Shown: positions 20,020 through 31,316 of the stretch, piece after piece
Position numbering within the stretch: position 1 is the first letter of the stretch
How the letters are laid out: each line of letters begins with the position of its first letter
Assembly: GCA_022059125.1 (NCBI GenBank)
Contig: JAEUWY010000023.1
Location: 2,480,001-2,544,000 of the forward strand
From: Corynespora cassiicola
Taxonomy: Eukaryota > Ascomycota > Dothideomycetes > Pleosporales > Corynesporascaceae
Direction of reading: 5' to 3'
Length of the DNA: 64,000 nucleotides
Notes under the pieces: model-generated
Seen by the model: the letters and a program-made list of their open reading frames with translations, nothing else
Told to the model about the DNA's origin: nothing
Database searches by the model: none
Position numbers and translations under genes: made by a program

Positions 20020-21796
20020 TCAGCACATGAGCTGGACCACCACTGCACTGCTTGCCAACAGATTCACCGAAATTCCTCCATCGCTACCGACCCAGACCGT
20101 TTCTTCTCTCGTTGTATTGGAAAGTAGCTTGCCTCGACCGCCATCGACTTCGTAGTTGTACGTAAACCCATCGAAGGTGATACCCGTAATGGCATCCGAC
20201 CCGTTCGCCGCCAGCCGCTGCATCGTGCCCGAACCTGCACAGCTCACCGGTAGCGTAAAGTTATACACGTACTCTGGCCGTGCCAGCGGCTTAGGTACCG
20301 AGTAATTGTACTGGGCAAGGTTGATGACGACGAGTCGGGCAAGCTTATCCTTATTGTAGACTGCATACGCGGCCTCGGTCTCCTTCTCCAAGGGGATGCT
20401 CGCCACCCGGGCATCTCCTTTACTCAGGTCTCCCAGACTGGCAGCGACAGCAACGTTGCCGTAGTATGGTGCCTTTGTCCCGATGCTCGTTTTGGACGTT
20501 GCGATGGGCTGCCAGCTTGCATACCGATAGTCAGTGCCCATGTGCATATAGACTTGTTTGATATTGGAGGCTGCGCATAGGAGATTGAAGTCTAGAACCC
20601 AAAGCGCAGCGCCAAAGGAATTCGACAAGCCAGGGGCACCTTGGTTATAGAGGGAGTTTGTTTCGCCGAGGATGTAGTCCAACTTCAGGCCGGCAGCAGA
20701 CAAGGCTTGATGGGACGATACATGGGCTGCAACGGAGGATGCGGTGCGAGTATGGTTCATGAGGGTGCCTGCAAGCGTGACGCCAGGCTGTGTGGCACCT
20801 CCGATGTAACTGTGAAAACGTCAGTGTCACTTACGGTAAGGAAATCCTCTACATTGGAGATCTATTACAGGCTGGGACGGGAAAACTTACTTGTGCGAAG
20901 AAAATTGCATAATGCTGCTACTATCGTCCAGCCCCGCAGCCCATGCTTTCACAGGGTCGAGGCTGTTTTTCGTTCCTGCAAAGCTTGGTGCAATCCATTT
21001 GAACTTTGCTGGGCTTGTCCAATCCTCTCCACAGGCCTTTCCGATCGCTTCCTTGATCGTCTGTACCTTCTGGTTCCACTCGTTCACGTAATTCCCTTCA
21101 GTCCAGCTGGCCGGTCGGACGACTCCCTGCGCAGAAGTCTTGTATAGATCCGGCTCGTTGCCCATCTCCCATCCCAAAAAGTTATCATTGGACAGCGCCT
21201 TGCAAGCATAAGGTGCCGATGCCTGGAGGGACTGTATCGCGGCCGTGGTATTCTTGGCAAGGTTGAATCCATGTATGAACTTCGTATTGTTGAGGGTAGT
21301 ATAAGACTCAAAGAACGACGGCCCTAGCGTGAGAAGGGTAGGATAATCAGGGGATACGGCAGTATACAATCCTCTGGTGGCGGCTCCGAGGTTAGTGTCG
21401 AAAAGCGCATAGTCCCTGATCAATATTAGAGATTGCCATGTGTTATGTAGGGAGGATTCTTTACTGTGTATTACCACCGACTCTGATGTTCGGCTTCCCC
21501 CCTTGCCACTTGCCTAGTTCTTCTAATAAGTTGTTGGTGAAAGTATTCGGCTTGGCCTTGTTCCCGGCGAAATCCGGAAAAAAGGCTAACTCGATGGAGA
21601 ACGAAACAAAGTTCTTGAGGACGGCTTCACCAGCGACTTCAATAGCCGGAACAAGAACAGGATCCCATCCATCTGGCCTCTCGAGAGCAACACCCAAAGG
21701 CTCTCCGCCTGCAAAAGTAGCGGTCGCAGGTGCAGGGGCGGAAGAAATGACGTTCGACAGCGCTGCCAAAACGAGTAAGGTGGGCAGTTGCGCCAT
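20020..21796 (-). CDS. Secreted glycoside hydrolase family 79 (beta-glucuronidase-like)
   Basis: Three exons (21796-21465, 21415-20891, 20809-20020), 548 residues. A signal peptide is followed by IRVGGNTQD in the first strand of the (beta/alpha)8 barrel. The proton donor is Glu198 in GWEMGNEPD, and the likely nucleophile is Glu335 in YILGETNSL. Further family features are TLMNHT and a C-terminal beta-sandwich region with VWVGSDGGISVNL. Fungal GH79 enzymes remove glucuronic or 4-O-methylglucuronic acid, for example from arabinogalactan proteins, outside the cell; the exact substrate is inference. Several NxT/NxS sites suggest N-glycosylation. A strong TATATAAAG lies about 110 bp upstream. Confidence 0.9.
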
Positions 21797-22760
21797 AGTT
21801 CAGTGTGGGGGATCACCGCTCAAAAGCTTGACCTGCGGAACACAACGGAAAGGCTGATCTTTTGCAATGACAGCGCAAATCATTATTTCTCGGGATGCTG
21901 CACGCTTTATATATTTTTCTGCTCTGCTGTCAACTTTGAATCTACAGATGTGGCGTCGATCCGTCCCTCCGGGCAAAAAGCTCCTCAAGCCTTACCCGGA
22001 ACGCGATGCGTGGGTGCCTATCCTGCGGGGAACGCTGCGGCTGATGTGCATTTCTCCATAGCCTCCCTTGGTTGGAGATGGATGAACGTCCGGGTGTACC
22101 GGGTGGGCTTCGGGGTGGCCATTCGTACCATTGGTGCTCGCCGGTGCCTTGCATTGTTCTCGGCAGGCTGGGTGGCGGCAGCCACAACTGGTTAGTTACA
22201 TCAAGGTCGACGGCTTTCGGCCCCGCAAGGGAGTTATTTTCAGGAGCACATGGTTGATACCATTGCTTATTCCGTAGAATCAATAAATGTTCCTTAGCCT
22301 GTTTGCTAGAATAATGACCCTCTGTTTGTATCCCATTTGACATATTAGAGGAGTTGCCCTGTTATCTACCAGGAATTCACTGAAACTTTTTGCAAATGTT
22401 TCTGTATACCTGTTGTTTGAGTTGGATACAATGACGTATTCTCCTCAACACGTTTGATCGATTGCCTTTACACTTGCATGACAGTTTGTGGAAATGAGCA
22501 TTAGACCGGCAAGACATCACGGATCGGACTTCGATCTCAATAGAAAAGCACATCATAGTTTTGATGTGGCTTTCTACAAGCTGAACTAAATCCCGAAAAG
22601 CTAGAGGAGACGCCAAGCGAGCTGAGTCCCTCATTTGGACTTGCAGAGATTACTGTGTGGTTGGATGAAACACCGGTTCCGGTAACGCTCAGGAACGAGA
22701 TTCCGTCGAAGACCCGGCGCTGACATGCATAGCTCTTTCTTGACTGGTGCACATTACTGG
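21797..22760. other. Intergenic spacer with the GH79 promoter
   Basis: 964 bp between the GH79 start and the 3' end of the A-T-R enzyme gene. No supported gene was seen. Confidence 0.5.
21905..21913 (-). promoter_or_regulatory. TATA box of the GH79 gene
   Basis: Minus-strand TATATAAAG about 110 bp before the start codon. Confidence 0.6.
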
Positions 22761-25700
22761 TCAACGCACATGTTCTAGAACCCAATCCCAGATTTTGTGC
22801 ATGTATGCCTTGTCCACTGGGCGAATATTGTTCATGGCTGGCACTTTGCCCTTCGTTTCCCTTAGCGAGAACTTTGGTCGAGGTGGTTTTTCTGGTGTCG
22901 CATTACCGTACGCCTCTTTCCAAAGACCTAAGAGCTTCAGTGCAGAGTGCTCCGTGTCGTCGCATTCTTCCAGACGAGATATCCATACTTGCGGCAGAAC
23001 GACGTCAAAGTTACCATCTTCCCCAAGCCACCGTAACATCTGCTTCCACTGCGGGTGATGGTGCGGATTCAGAACGTGGTACACGCGTATCCTCTCGTCC
23101 TTGCCGTCGTATTGTGTAGCCTGGAGCAAACTGGAAGCAGCAATGTCCACCGGAAGCCAGTCCAGTGGCTCGTCATCTAGGTCGGGAAGGCAGCCAACCA
23201 GCTTTGCGGTACTCAGCATCATGGGATAAGCCTCTTTCGTATTCCAGACACCGGATCGCGAATCTCCGGATAGTTGACCCACACGTATGACCGATACACG
23301 TCCTCTAAGCGAGGTTCTTTCATGGGCTCTCAAACATATTTGCTCCGCAACCCACTTTGATCGGGAATATCCTAGAGGTGAAGCTGAGGAAGGTTCGTGC
23401 AATATACGCTCTGGAAGTTCCTCGGATTGACACAGCTTTGTGTTCAATATCGCCGCTGTAGATGAACAATAGGCGAAATGCGGTGGGTGGGCCCGAGCAT
23501 TGGCAGTTGCCAGGTCGATTAAGTTTCTGACCCCGGCAATGTTGTCTTTTACGAAGCTTCGGAGTTTAAGTCGAAAGTTGACTGTCCACGCAATGTGCAG
23601 GATAAGATCGGCCTCTGTGGCTAGCTGATCGTACATTTCATCCGTGAGACCTAACCGAGGCTCTCCGAGCTGTGCTTGCAGAATCTTAATCTTGGAGTTT
23701 GTGGGTTCATCCGATGAGAGGCACCCGAGCCCTCTTTGTTCGAGCGCTTTGCCAACACGCTCCTTGGTAGCATTCGAGTCTGTCCCGCGGACAAGGCAAT
23801 AGATGGTAGAAATCTGGTTCGAGGCTCGTAATAAATCGAGGACATGAGCCCCAAGAGCGCCCGTGGCGCCTGTGAGAACAACGGACCTGGTCGTTTTTTG
23901 CGTTACGTGGGGTGCTTCTTGTGGGTGTGGCTCCATCTTTTGGAATTGACTAAACTCATCAACCAAGTCCATCATCAGTTGTTCCTCATCAATATTCTTC
24001 AAAGGGTCTTCTCCATGGCGTCTCTTGATCACATAATCAGCCAAAACTTGGATGCTCCCAGTATCTTCGACAATACTCAGAGGAAGATCATTTTTGCCAT
24101 CGGGGATTAGCTTCTGCAGGCGATTTCTCAATTGCATCGATACAATCGAATCTACGCCATATGAGAAGAGATCCATATCTCTTTCCAGTTTTGCGGAGTT
24201 CAAAGTGATGGAATACACGGCATCCGTCAAGAATCTCGCCACGTCTTGGTCTTCGATATGCCCTACGTCCTGACGGTCTTGCGTCTCGTATGCTTGGCTG
24301 ATGTAGTCTTGAAATCTTTCTATAGCAGCTCTCCGAACTATAGTGCCTTTGCTACTCTTCTCAAGGCGACGATCTTGGAAAGGTACCGGTACCAACATGT
24401 TGCCGGGTATTCGAGCATGGTCTTGGCTTTCGCTGTTGATTTTCTCAACGACTGGTCTAATAGAATCCAATATTTCTTGATCTGGCGCTTGTTTAAACTG
24501 TTCTGATCGCAGAAGTAGTGCTCCTGGAAACGCTCTATTATCTCCGAATATTAACACATCGTCTAGCAGTGGCGAAGTTGCTATTGCATCTTCAAGTGGT
24601 GCAGGATCAAACTTCTTGCCAGTTATCAGGGTCAATTGAGAATCAGCACGAGAGTGATACAACCATGCGTCCTGAAGGGTGGGGTGAGGGGCGAACAGGT
24701 CCGCACTTGCGAATGATTCATCCTCGCGGTTTTTCTTGGCCTGTAAGCAGTCAGAACAAGGTACCTTTTCGCACTTGGGATTGCGAAGAAGCTAATGCCA
24801 GTGCTGGTTACATCTGATCGGATGATTTGTTTCCAAACTGGATTGAGCCATCGTCTTTGAGCATCGACCGATTATACCATAACAAGACCTTGTCATCTTG
24901 TTGTGCCGGTGTTAAATTTTTGTGCAATTCGGCCCCTATCGATAGGATAACCAATCGATCGCCTTGTTACAAATAGAAAGAGCGTGTAATGAGATGTCTT
25001 ACCATGTGGGGCCATCCTCGTTTTACTACCAGTTCCGACAGACCATCATCACGCCCCTCAAAATCTAACAAGCTAGCAGGGTTCGAGTTTCGCAGATATC
25101 TCCACTCCTTGTCGATACTGAAGTCGCGGAAAGAGGATAGGATGAAGCCACACTCGGCACTGCCAAAACGCGAAATGAGGTTCACTCCAGCATCTACCAA
25201 TATGTTACCCACACCTGTGGGGAGGGCAGCACCTCCCACACCTGTAATCTCCATTCTCTTTAAAAATCCAAGGCCTGTTTCATCGGATGCCATCATCTGC
25301 AACACATACGGGACAGAAGAGAAGAACCTAACATTGGGAAATAGGGCCGCTTCTGCTTCTTCCAGGCAAAGACAGATATTGCGAGCCGTAATGGGAGCAT
25401 CATTTCCTGGAAAAAGCCATATCATGGAGTCGCTTGTCCATGATCTGAAAAGATCCGCGATTCCTCCATGATACAAAGGCGTCGTTGTAAATGTGGCTTT
25501 GGATGGTGATTCCGGTAAGTGAGGGAGGACCCCAATTGCAGCTCGGTGGCTCTGAGGAATTGGTTTTGGCAGGCCAGAAGATGTCCCAGAAGTGTGGTGT
25601 AGATAAGCTACCGATGATGGATCTATGTTGGAATAATCTCCGCAAAATCCCGATGGACAATCAATGAAGTCGAAAATATCCTCGTCCTCTTTGAGTGGTA

Positions 25701-26202
25701 TGATCTCGCACGCAAAGTTCATACTTGAATTGCTTTTCGTCGATCGGACTGCTTCCTGAGCCCGATCCAAATGAGCTGAGTCGTGTAAGAGCAACCTCGC
25801 ATTGCATGATTGACAAAGATGAGCTACCGCCACTGCCTGACATTGTGGCGCAATTAAGAGTACGGAATGACCCATCTTTATGAGTGACAGCCAAGTGAAG
25901 AGGAATTCGGGCGAGCTATGGCATAGCAAAGCCACAGTCTGCGGGCCATCGTTCAAGCTTTCGTACGATTTTGACAGCCTGTCGGCGAAACTGTCTGTCC
26001 CTTTGTCGACATCCCCAAATCTCAAAACTCGATGGCTCCATTTTGCATCGTTTCGATTCGGGACAGGAAATCCTACTGCAGCAACATCTTTACAGTGAAC
26101 CCCCTGATATGCCAAGAATTCTCCGATGGTGTTGTAAGGCTTCGGTTTCTCGTTCAAGGTAGCAGCTTGGCCCAATGTGCAGGTAAAATAGTTTGGCTGC
26201 AT
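22761..26202 (-). CDS. NRPS-like adenylation-carrier-reductase (A-T-R) enzyme
   Basis: Two exons (26202-25003, 24740-22761) and one 262-nt intron give 1059 residues, the usual size of a one-module adenylate-forming reductase. Joining gives GWPHM-AKKNRED, in which the A-domain runs straight on. Order: adenylation domain about 1-520 with the ATP loop HTSGTSSGLPK (from Thr204) and ADLFAPHPT; carrier domain near 560-640 with phosphopantetheine serine Ser598 in YGVDSIVSM; thioester-reductase domain from about 685 with the NADPH loop TGATGALGAH (about 690), a CSST segment and the catalytic YSRSK (Tyr858, Lys862). It activates a carboxylic or amino acid, loads it on the carrier and releases it reductively as aldehyde or alcohol. 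There is no condensation domain. Neighbours suggest a biosynthetic cluster. The substrate is unknown. Confidence 0.9.
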
Positions 26203-26577
26203 GATGATGATCGCGACTTGAATGAATTGAATAGTGAATGTTGCATGTTAATCAGTTAAGGAATGAAAATACGGGTGCGATGAAGGCTCCATGGGATCTA
26301 GAAAGAAGCACGAATAAATCGTGACATCATCGAGTCTGTAATGTCCAGAAAGCACAACCACAACTATGAGTATAGGGCTATATAAGGGAAATTACAATCA
26401 TTCATTCATGAATATGATAAGCAGTTAAAATAATAATAAGACCGAAATCTGATGCTTTAAGGAAGGAACTGATCTCAACTGCACCGTGGCGCACGGACCA
26501 GACCGATGAAATGCAGGGGCCAGCGATGCTAGCCATCAACTATTCATCCACTCCGACCCAAGCTCTTCAAAATCCGA
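26203..26577. promoter_or_regulatory. A-T-R promoter region
   Basis: AT-rich spacer between two minus-strand genes. TATATAA at 26379-26385 lies about 177 bp before the A-T-R start. The 3' untranslated region of the dioxygenase gene should also be here. Confidence 0.45.
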
Positions 26578-28008
26578 TCAAACATCTTCAGGCCCAGCCA
26601 ACCCAAGGGCTTGTCGTCGTGTGGGTGCCTTGGGATCAAAGAAGGGTTTTTCTGCCAACGCCGTCACCCTAGTTCCGTGCCTCGGCTCATTCCCCTCGTA
26701 ATCCCAGGACGCATTGTGGATGGTGATGCGGTTATCCCACAGCGCCGAAGTTCCAGGGGTCCATCGGAAACGGACCTGGATATCTACATTCTTCTCGTAC
26801 ACGTCGTACAGATAGTTGAGAATGACGTCACTTTCGGCCTTATCCAAGCCCACAATTCTCGAGGTCATAGCCCTGTTGACCCAGAGGGCTTTCCAACCGG
26901 TGGCTGGGTGGACTCGCACCAACGGGTGGACGCGCTCGATGTACTTGGGTCCTGCTGTTGGGTCGTTGCGGTCCAAGTAGGGGTGCGCACTGCGGTACAC
27001 TGCCTGCTTCCCATCGATGATTTTACGGAAATCAGGAGAGAGCTTCTCGTACGCTGCATAGCCTATGAGGAAATCAGTATCCGAACTCATTATGTGCCCA
27101 GGTCTCTTAGGGTGCAATAGTCTGTAACCCGCCGCCATTCGAAGATGAAATCCTGCGGATCAACGGGATGGTTTGCATTTATGCTGAGCTAAGCAGCTCT
27201 GGCGAGTTTTCGAGGAAAGTCGGTGCGATCTCACCTGAAGCCCAAAGAGTATCGCCTCCAATCTTGGAGATGGTATCGTTATGCAAATGGGTCACGCTAA
27301 TAAGATTTAGTTAGGGCTCCTATGGATTCCTCATGTTCAAAGAACATACCCTGCTGGCTGTCTCTCATGAACAAGATCTGTGTGCCATCGAGAAGCCCCA
27401 CCAGTCTGCCTGAAGTTGGCGGGAAATTCAGTAGCCTGTAAAGCTGGCCAAATCACAGTCGTTCCTGGGACTCCTGGAACCGATGGAACCTGGGGCTATA
27501 CTGGGCGTTAGACATGAGAAATGAATTGATTTCAATCATCTAGAACACCTACATGGACTTCGATCTCGCCATAGTGTTCACCAAGTTTCTTTTGCTCTTG
27601 AGGGGAAATGTCCTGGTCGCGGAAAAATACTACACTTCTTTCTGCTATGAGCAGACCTAGCTCATCCTTCTGCTGGTCGGTAAGGTCCTTGAGCTGAAGT
27701 CCGACAATCTCAGTTCCAATGTGCGCCGTGAGATGAATGACTTCCTTCGCTGCACTAAGAAGAGCCTTCTTTTCGGGATCCGCTCGCGAGCCAGGGTCTA
27801 CATGTTTGCGGTCGTAGTCTCTGATTTTATAGACATCGTCGAGATATAGAGGCTTTGCTGGTCGGTACGGATATCCATTGGAAAGATCTATCCCGGCCTT
27901 TTCTAGTCGTTTCCTTGCAGCCTCGGGGAGACCTAAACTATCTTTCCTTGGTTGTGCTGTATCCTGCTCTTTGATGTCTGAAGAAATGGGTATTGCGATC
28001 GGTGCCAT
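26578..28008 (-). CDS. TauD/TfdA-type 2-oxoglutarate-dependent dioxygenase
   Basis: Four exons (28008-27553, 27489-27350, 27296-27235, 27062-26578), introns of 63, 53 and 172 nt, 380 residues. The Fe(II) triad is visible: His188 and Asp190 in SRWHTDLVHE and His335 in ITIHNASWDYEG, followed by an Arg in RHGTRV that should bind 2-oxoglutarate. Other family marks are VFFRDQDISPQEQ and PTAGPKYIERVHPLVRVHP. Fungal relatives cleave sulfonates such as taurine or act as tailoring hydroxylases. It sits between the A-T-R enzyme (same strand) and the divergent flavin monooxygenase, which favours a tailoring role here, but sulfonate use cannot be excluded. The start at 28008 (MAPIAIPIS) was preferred over 28044. 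Confidence 0.9.
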
Positions 28009-28651
28009 GATGGGGAAGCTACAGTGTTCAGTGGCCGGCCCCACCCCGCAGACAGGTTAGTCTTATATCTTGTCTGTTACACCCCGCCCGGATATTGCGT
28101 AGTCACTAATGCAGCTTCAACTGTCAGCCGGACCATCCGTTCGTGTGCAACGCCATGGTGTTGCGGGGTCAATCACATCATCGGCTAGGATAATTGCGCA
28201 TACCCACTGAACTTCAACGCCCTTATCATTCGGGAAATCTTCGCCCTTCGAAATGGCCCCAATCGTGTACGTTTATTCTCGGCTTTTGACGATGATACCT
28301 TTCCGCGTTGCTGTTTCGAGTAGCCCTAGACTGTACTTCAGTATGATGCCATCTACCACCAACATTACGCTTCTTCAGGATACATGTACTCGAAACTTGC
28401 CGGCGTGAAGACCCTATGAAAAGCTTACAAACTCGAAATTGTAGCCCCGCTTATAGGATGATATTTTCGGCCGAGTGCTTGTATCAGTCGTCGTTTTCTC
28501 CGTGCTCAGTTCATAATCAGGTGGGCTTCCAGTAAATACCGCGCCGCGTCAGTTGTCGCAATAGAATCCGCCTTGATATTCGGTTCCATACTCAACGATC
28601 TTCTCTTTGGTTTTAGATTTCTAATATCGTGTTCCACTACGACTCGCTACT
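28009..28651. promoter_or_regulatory. Bidirectional promoter between dioxygenase and flavin monooxygenase
   Basis: 643 bp between two divergently transcribed cluster genes. A minus-strand TATAAGA lies at 28061-28067, about 55 bp before the dioxygenase start. A shared region would allow co-expression. Confidence 0.5.
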
Positions 28652-30324
28652 ATGGCCCCGGTTGTCCAACGTGTCGCTGTGGTGGGTGCGGGTATCAGCG
28701 GTGTGGTGACTGCAGCGCACTTGATGAAGGAAGGGATTGATGTTACCGTCTTTGAGCGCTCGAGCGCAGCTGGCGGCGTCTGGTAGGCTTGATCATCGAA
28801 GAAAAACCACGTGTTCACTGACCCTCGAGAGGCTTTACGATGAGCGCAAACCTTTAGAACCAGCATATCCAGGAGCTCCAGCTTCAAAAGCGGGAGGTAC
28901 TTACACCAAGGATATCCCCAAGGATATAGAGCTAGAAAGATTGCTTCATGCGCCTCCTGGGTATGTGTTTTCTCCAAGACGGTCAATTTCATACTAAATA
29001 CAGCTCGTCGGCACAGACCATGCTACATTGGATTGAAGAACAATGTAAGCACGCGACTACTAGAGACGACTTTGAATCGATTTCCAACCGATACACCTGA
29101 TTTTGTTACACATGATGTCCTGGAAGCCTATATTCAGGACACTTCAGCAAAGACTGGAGTTCACGCAATCACACATTACAACACTGAAGTAAAGAATGTT
29201 TCAAAAAGTGGAAGCACGTGGAGTGTCGAAACTAGCACATTGCATCTCGATGATTCCGGAAAAGCCACAAAGGAAAACTCAATCTCCGTATGTGTACAGA
29301 ATTCACACGTCGATATATTGCTAATGATAACCAGGATTTTGATTCAGTGGTAGTAGCTTCGGGCCATTACCACGCAGCCAAAGTACCCGATATTCCCGGA
29401 CTGGTAGAATGGAAACGAAAATGGCCTTCGCGAGTGCAGCATTCCAAGGGATATCGAAGCCCCGAAGAGTTCAAGGGCAAGGTAGGATATAACTTCAAAT
29501 AGAAGAATAATCCACTGACTCTTTGGAAGAACTTTTTGCTCATTGGCGGAAGCGTGTCCTCGACGGACATTGCTCGTGAACTGGGCCCGCTAGCCAAGAC
29601 CATCTACCAGAGCCACCGAAACGGAGCCTTCGACCTCTCCGCCAGCCTCCTGCCCGAAAACGGCATCAGAGTTGACGAAGTGGTATCCTTCGAAGTCCCA
29701 GAAGACACCTCTCCCACCACATCCCTCGGAACCTCAGACCCCATCCCCGCAACCGCCACCCTCAAGTCGGGCCAAAAGCTCTGCGACATCCATCACGTAC
29801 TCCTCTGCACCGGATACTCCATCACACTCCCCTTCCTGCCGCAGTTCCACTCGGACGACACGCCCGTCGACAAGGCCGACGACACGGTGTTGGTCACGGA
29901 CGGGACCCAATTCCACAACCTACACAAGGACGTGTTCTACATCCAGGATCCGTCGCTGATCTTCGTCGGGATCCCCTACTTCACCGCGACGTTTACGCTC
30001 TTCGAGTTTCAGGCCCGGGTCGTGGCCAAGGTGCTGGCGGGCCAGGCGAGGCTTCCGAGTGAGGAGGCTATGAGGGCGGAGTATCGGGAGCGGATTAGGG
30101 CCAAGGGGCACGGCAAGGCTTTTCACAGCTTGAGGGATCAGGAGGTGGAGTATGTGGATGAGCTTTTGGCGTGGGTGAATCGGGATCTTGAGGATATTGG
30201 GAGGAAGCGGTTGGAGGGTCACTCGGAGCAGTGGAAGGTGGCAAAAGAGGAGCAGGTTCAGAGGATCAAGGAGCTTTTTGCTGTCACTGGGCCTGAAAGG
30301 AAGCTGGAGGTTACTTGTTACTAA
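28652..30324 (+). CDS. Flavin-containing monooxygenase (FMO / class B type)
   Basis: Five exons (28652-28782, 28832-28960, 29017-29287, 29335-29481, 29530-30324) with introns of 47-56 nt; 490 residues. The FAD loop is GAGISG (residues 12-17), and the substrate-side segment PPGPCYIGLKNNVST follows. An NADPH loop IGGSVSSTD starts at about 231, and the FMO-typical CTGY motif is at 319-322 (LLCTGYSITLPF). The enzyme should use NADPH and O2 to N-, S- or Baeyer-Villiger-oxidise a small substrate. The second intron ends at CACAG (29016), not at the earlier ACAG; only this keeps the conserved segment in frame. It is divergent from the dioxygenase and co-oriented with the transporter at 31317. The last exon moves from C-ending to G-ending codons. 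Confidence 0.9.
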
Positions 30325-31316
30325 TGGTGCTGGTAAATATCCACGTAGTACCGAAAAGAAGCATATGCATCTGGATCTGCCGCAAGGATGCTCTAGTTTG
30401 TAGAATAGACTGCATATAAGACGTAAAGCTTGGAGAATTTGTTACAAAAAGAATTATAGAGAAAATCAGAGTATTTTGCACATCGGATAAAATTGCATGC
30501 CCTGTAGACCATAATGCACTAATCCTAAAAGAGGATGGGTTCTACATACCACATATCGTATACCCCGTCCATCACAGAACCAATTTGCCCCAAATATCTC
30601 GCAAAAGAATGAATATACGATAGGAGCATGCCAGACGTTGTGGTCAGCCCAGAAAACTCGGGCATGATGCTCCTATCTCCGCACTGCAGAAACGCCCCAG
30701 GGCCCGGCACGCAATCCGCATAAACAATCACGACAACCCCGTTACAAAGCCAGTCGATCACCCACCTCGCATCCTCCCACAAGTGCGGCCCGAAATACAC
30801 CCGCCGGCAGGTGATTAGCCTCCAGCATGGGCAGTTAATGATTGGATCCCACGCCCTGGGCCCCGGCCCAGCTTCGTGTATCCCAGCGCCCAGCACGGCG
30901 TCCGCCTTAGCCCTCTTGAGTGAAGCTTGTATGACGGTACATGAGTGCTACACTGCAATAGCCGTGAATCTACCTCGATAGCCCTCCAAACCCCACAATT
31001 CCACCCCTGCTGTCTGTCTGTCACGCAATCGAAGCCCTCGGATTCCTCATGCCGCAGGCAACCAAAGCAGCCGCGAAACCGAGCCCGAACACCGGGGGGA
31101 AGATGCAGGGAAAAACTTTGTTATCTTGCGGCTCGGATCGATGTCGCTGCAAGAAAGCTTGGTCGTTGCTTGTCTGATAAAAGATGGTGCTTGGGCCGGC
31201 GCCACATAGTGCTGGTGCTGCCAACCTTCTTCCCCTCCTCTTCCTCGCGCTGCATCCCCCCCCCCCCGACCTCCCTTTTCATCTCGTGTCGAACTAGGAG
31301 CAGAGGTTAGGTGAAG
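30325..31316. other. Spacer between flavin monooxygenase and transporter
   Basis: About 1 kb. It contains the candidate minus-strand frame at 30525-30896 described separately and the transporter promoter; a C-run lies near 31255-31267, just before the start. Confidence 0.4.
30525..30896 (-). CDS. Possible small or relic protein-coding frame
   Basis: 123-codon frame with unusually protein-like content: several Trp and Cys residues, a hydrophobic run WLCNGVVVIVYADCV, and a C-terminal SGMLLSYIHSFARYLG. No signal peptide, family or splice partner was recognised. It may be a short fungal gene, the last exon of a decayed gene, or chance. It is convergent with the flavin monooxygenase. Confidence 0.28.
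   Translation of the reverse strand: MLGAGIHEAGPGPRAWDPIINCPCWRLITCRRVYFGPHLWEDARWVIDWLCNGVVVIVYADCVPGPGAFLQCGDRSIMPEFSGLTTTSGMLLSYIHSFARYLGQIGSVMDGVYDMWYVEPILF

Noticed and set aside
24808..24936. Extra exon in the A-T-R gene
   Set aside because: The phase fits neither flanking exon, and direct joining restores the conserved adenylation-domain sequence. Kept only as a low-interest finding.
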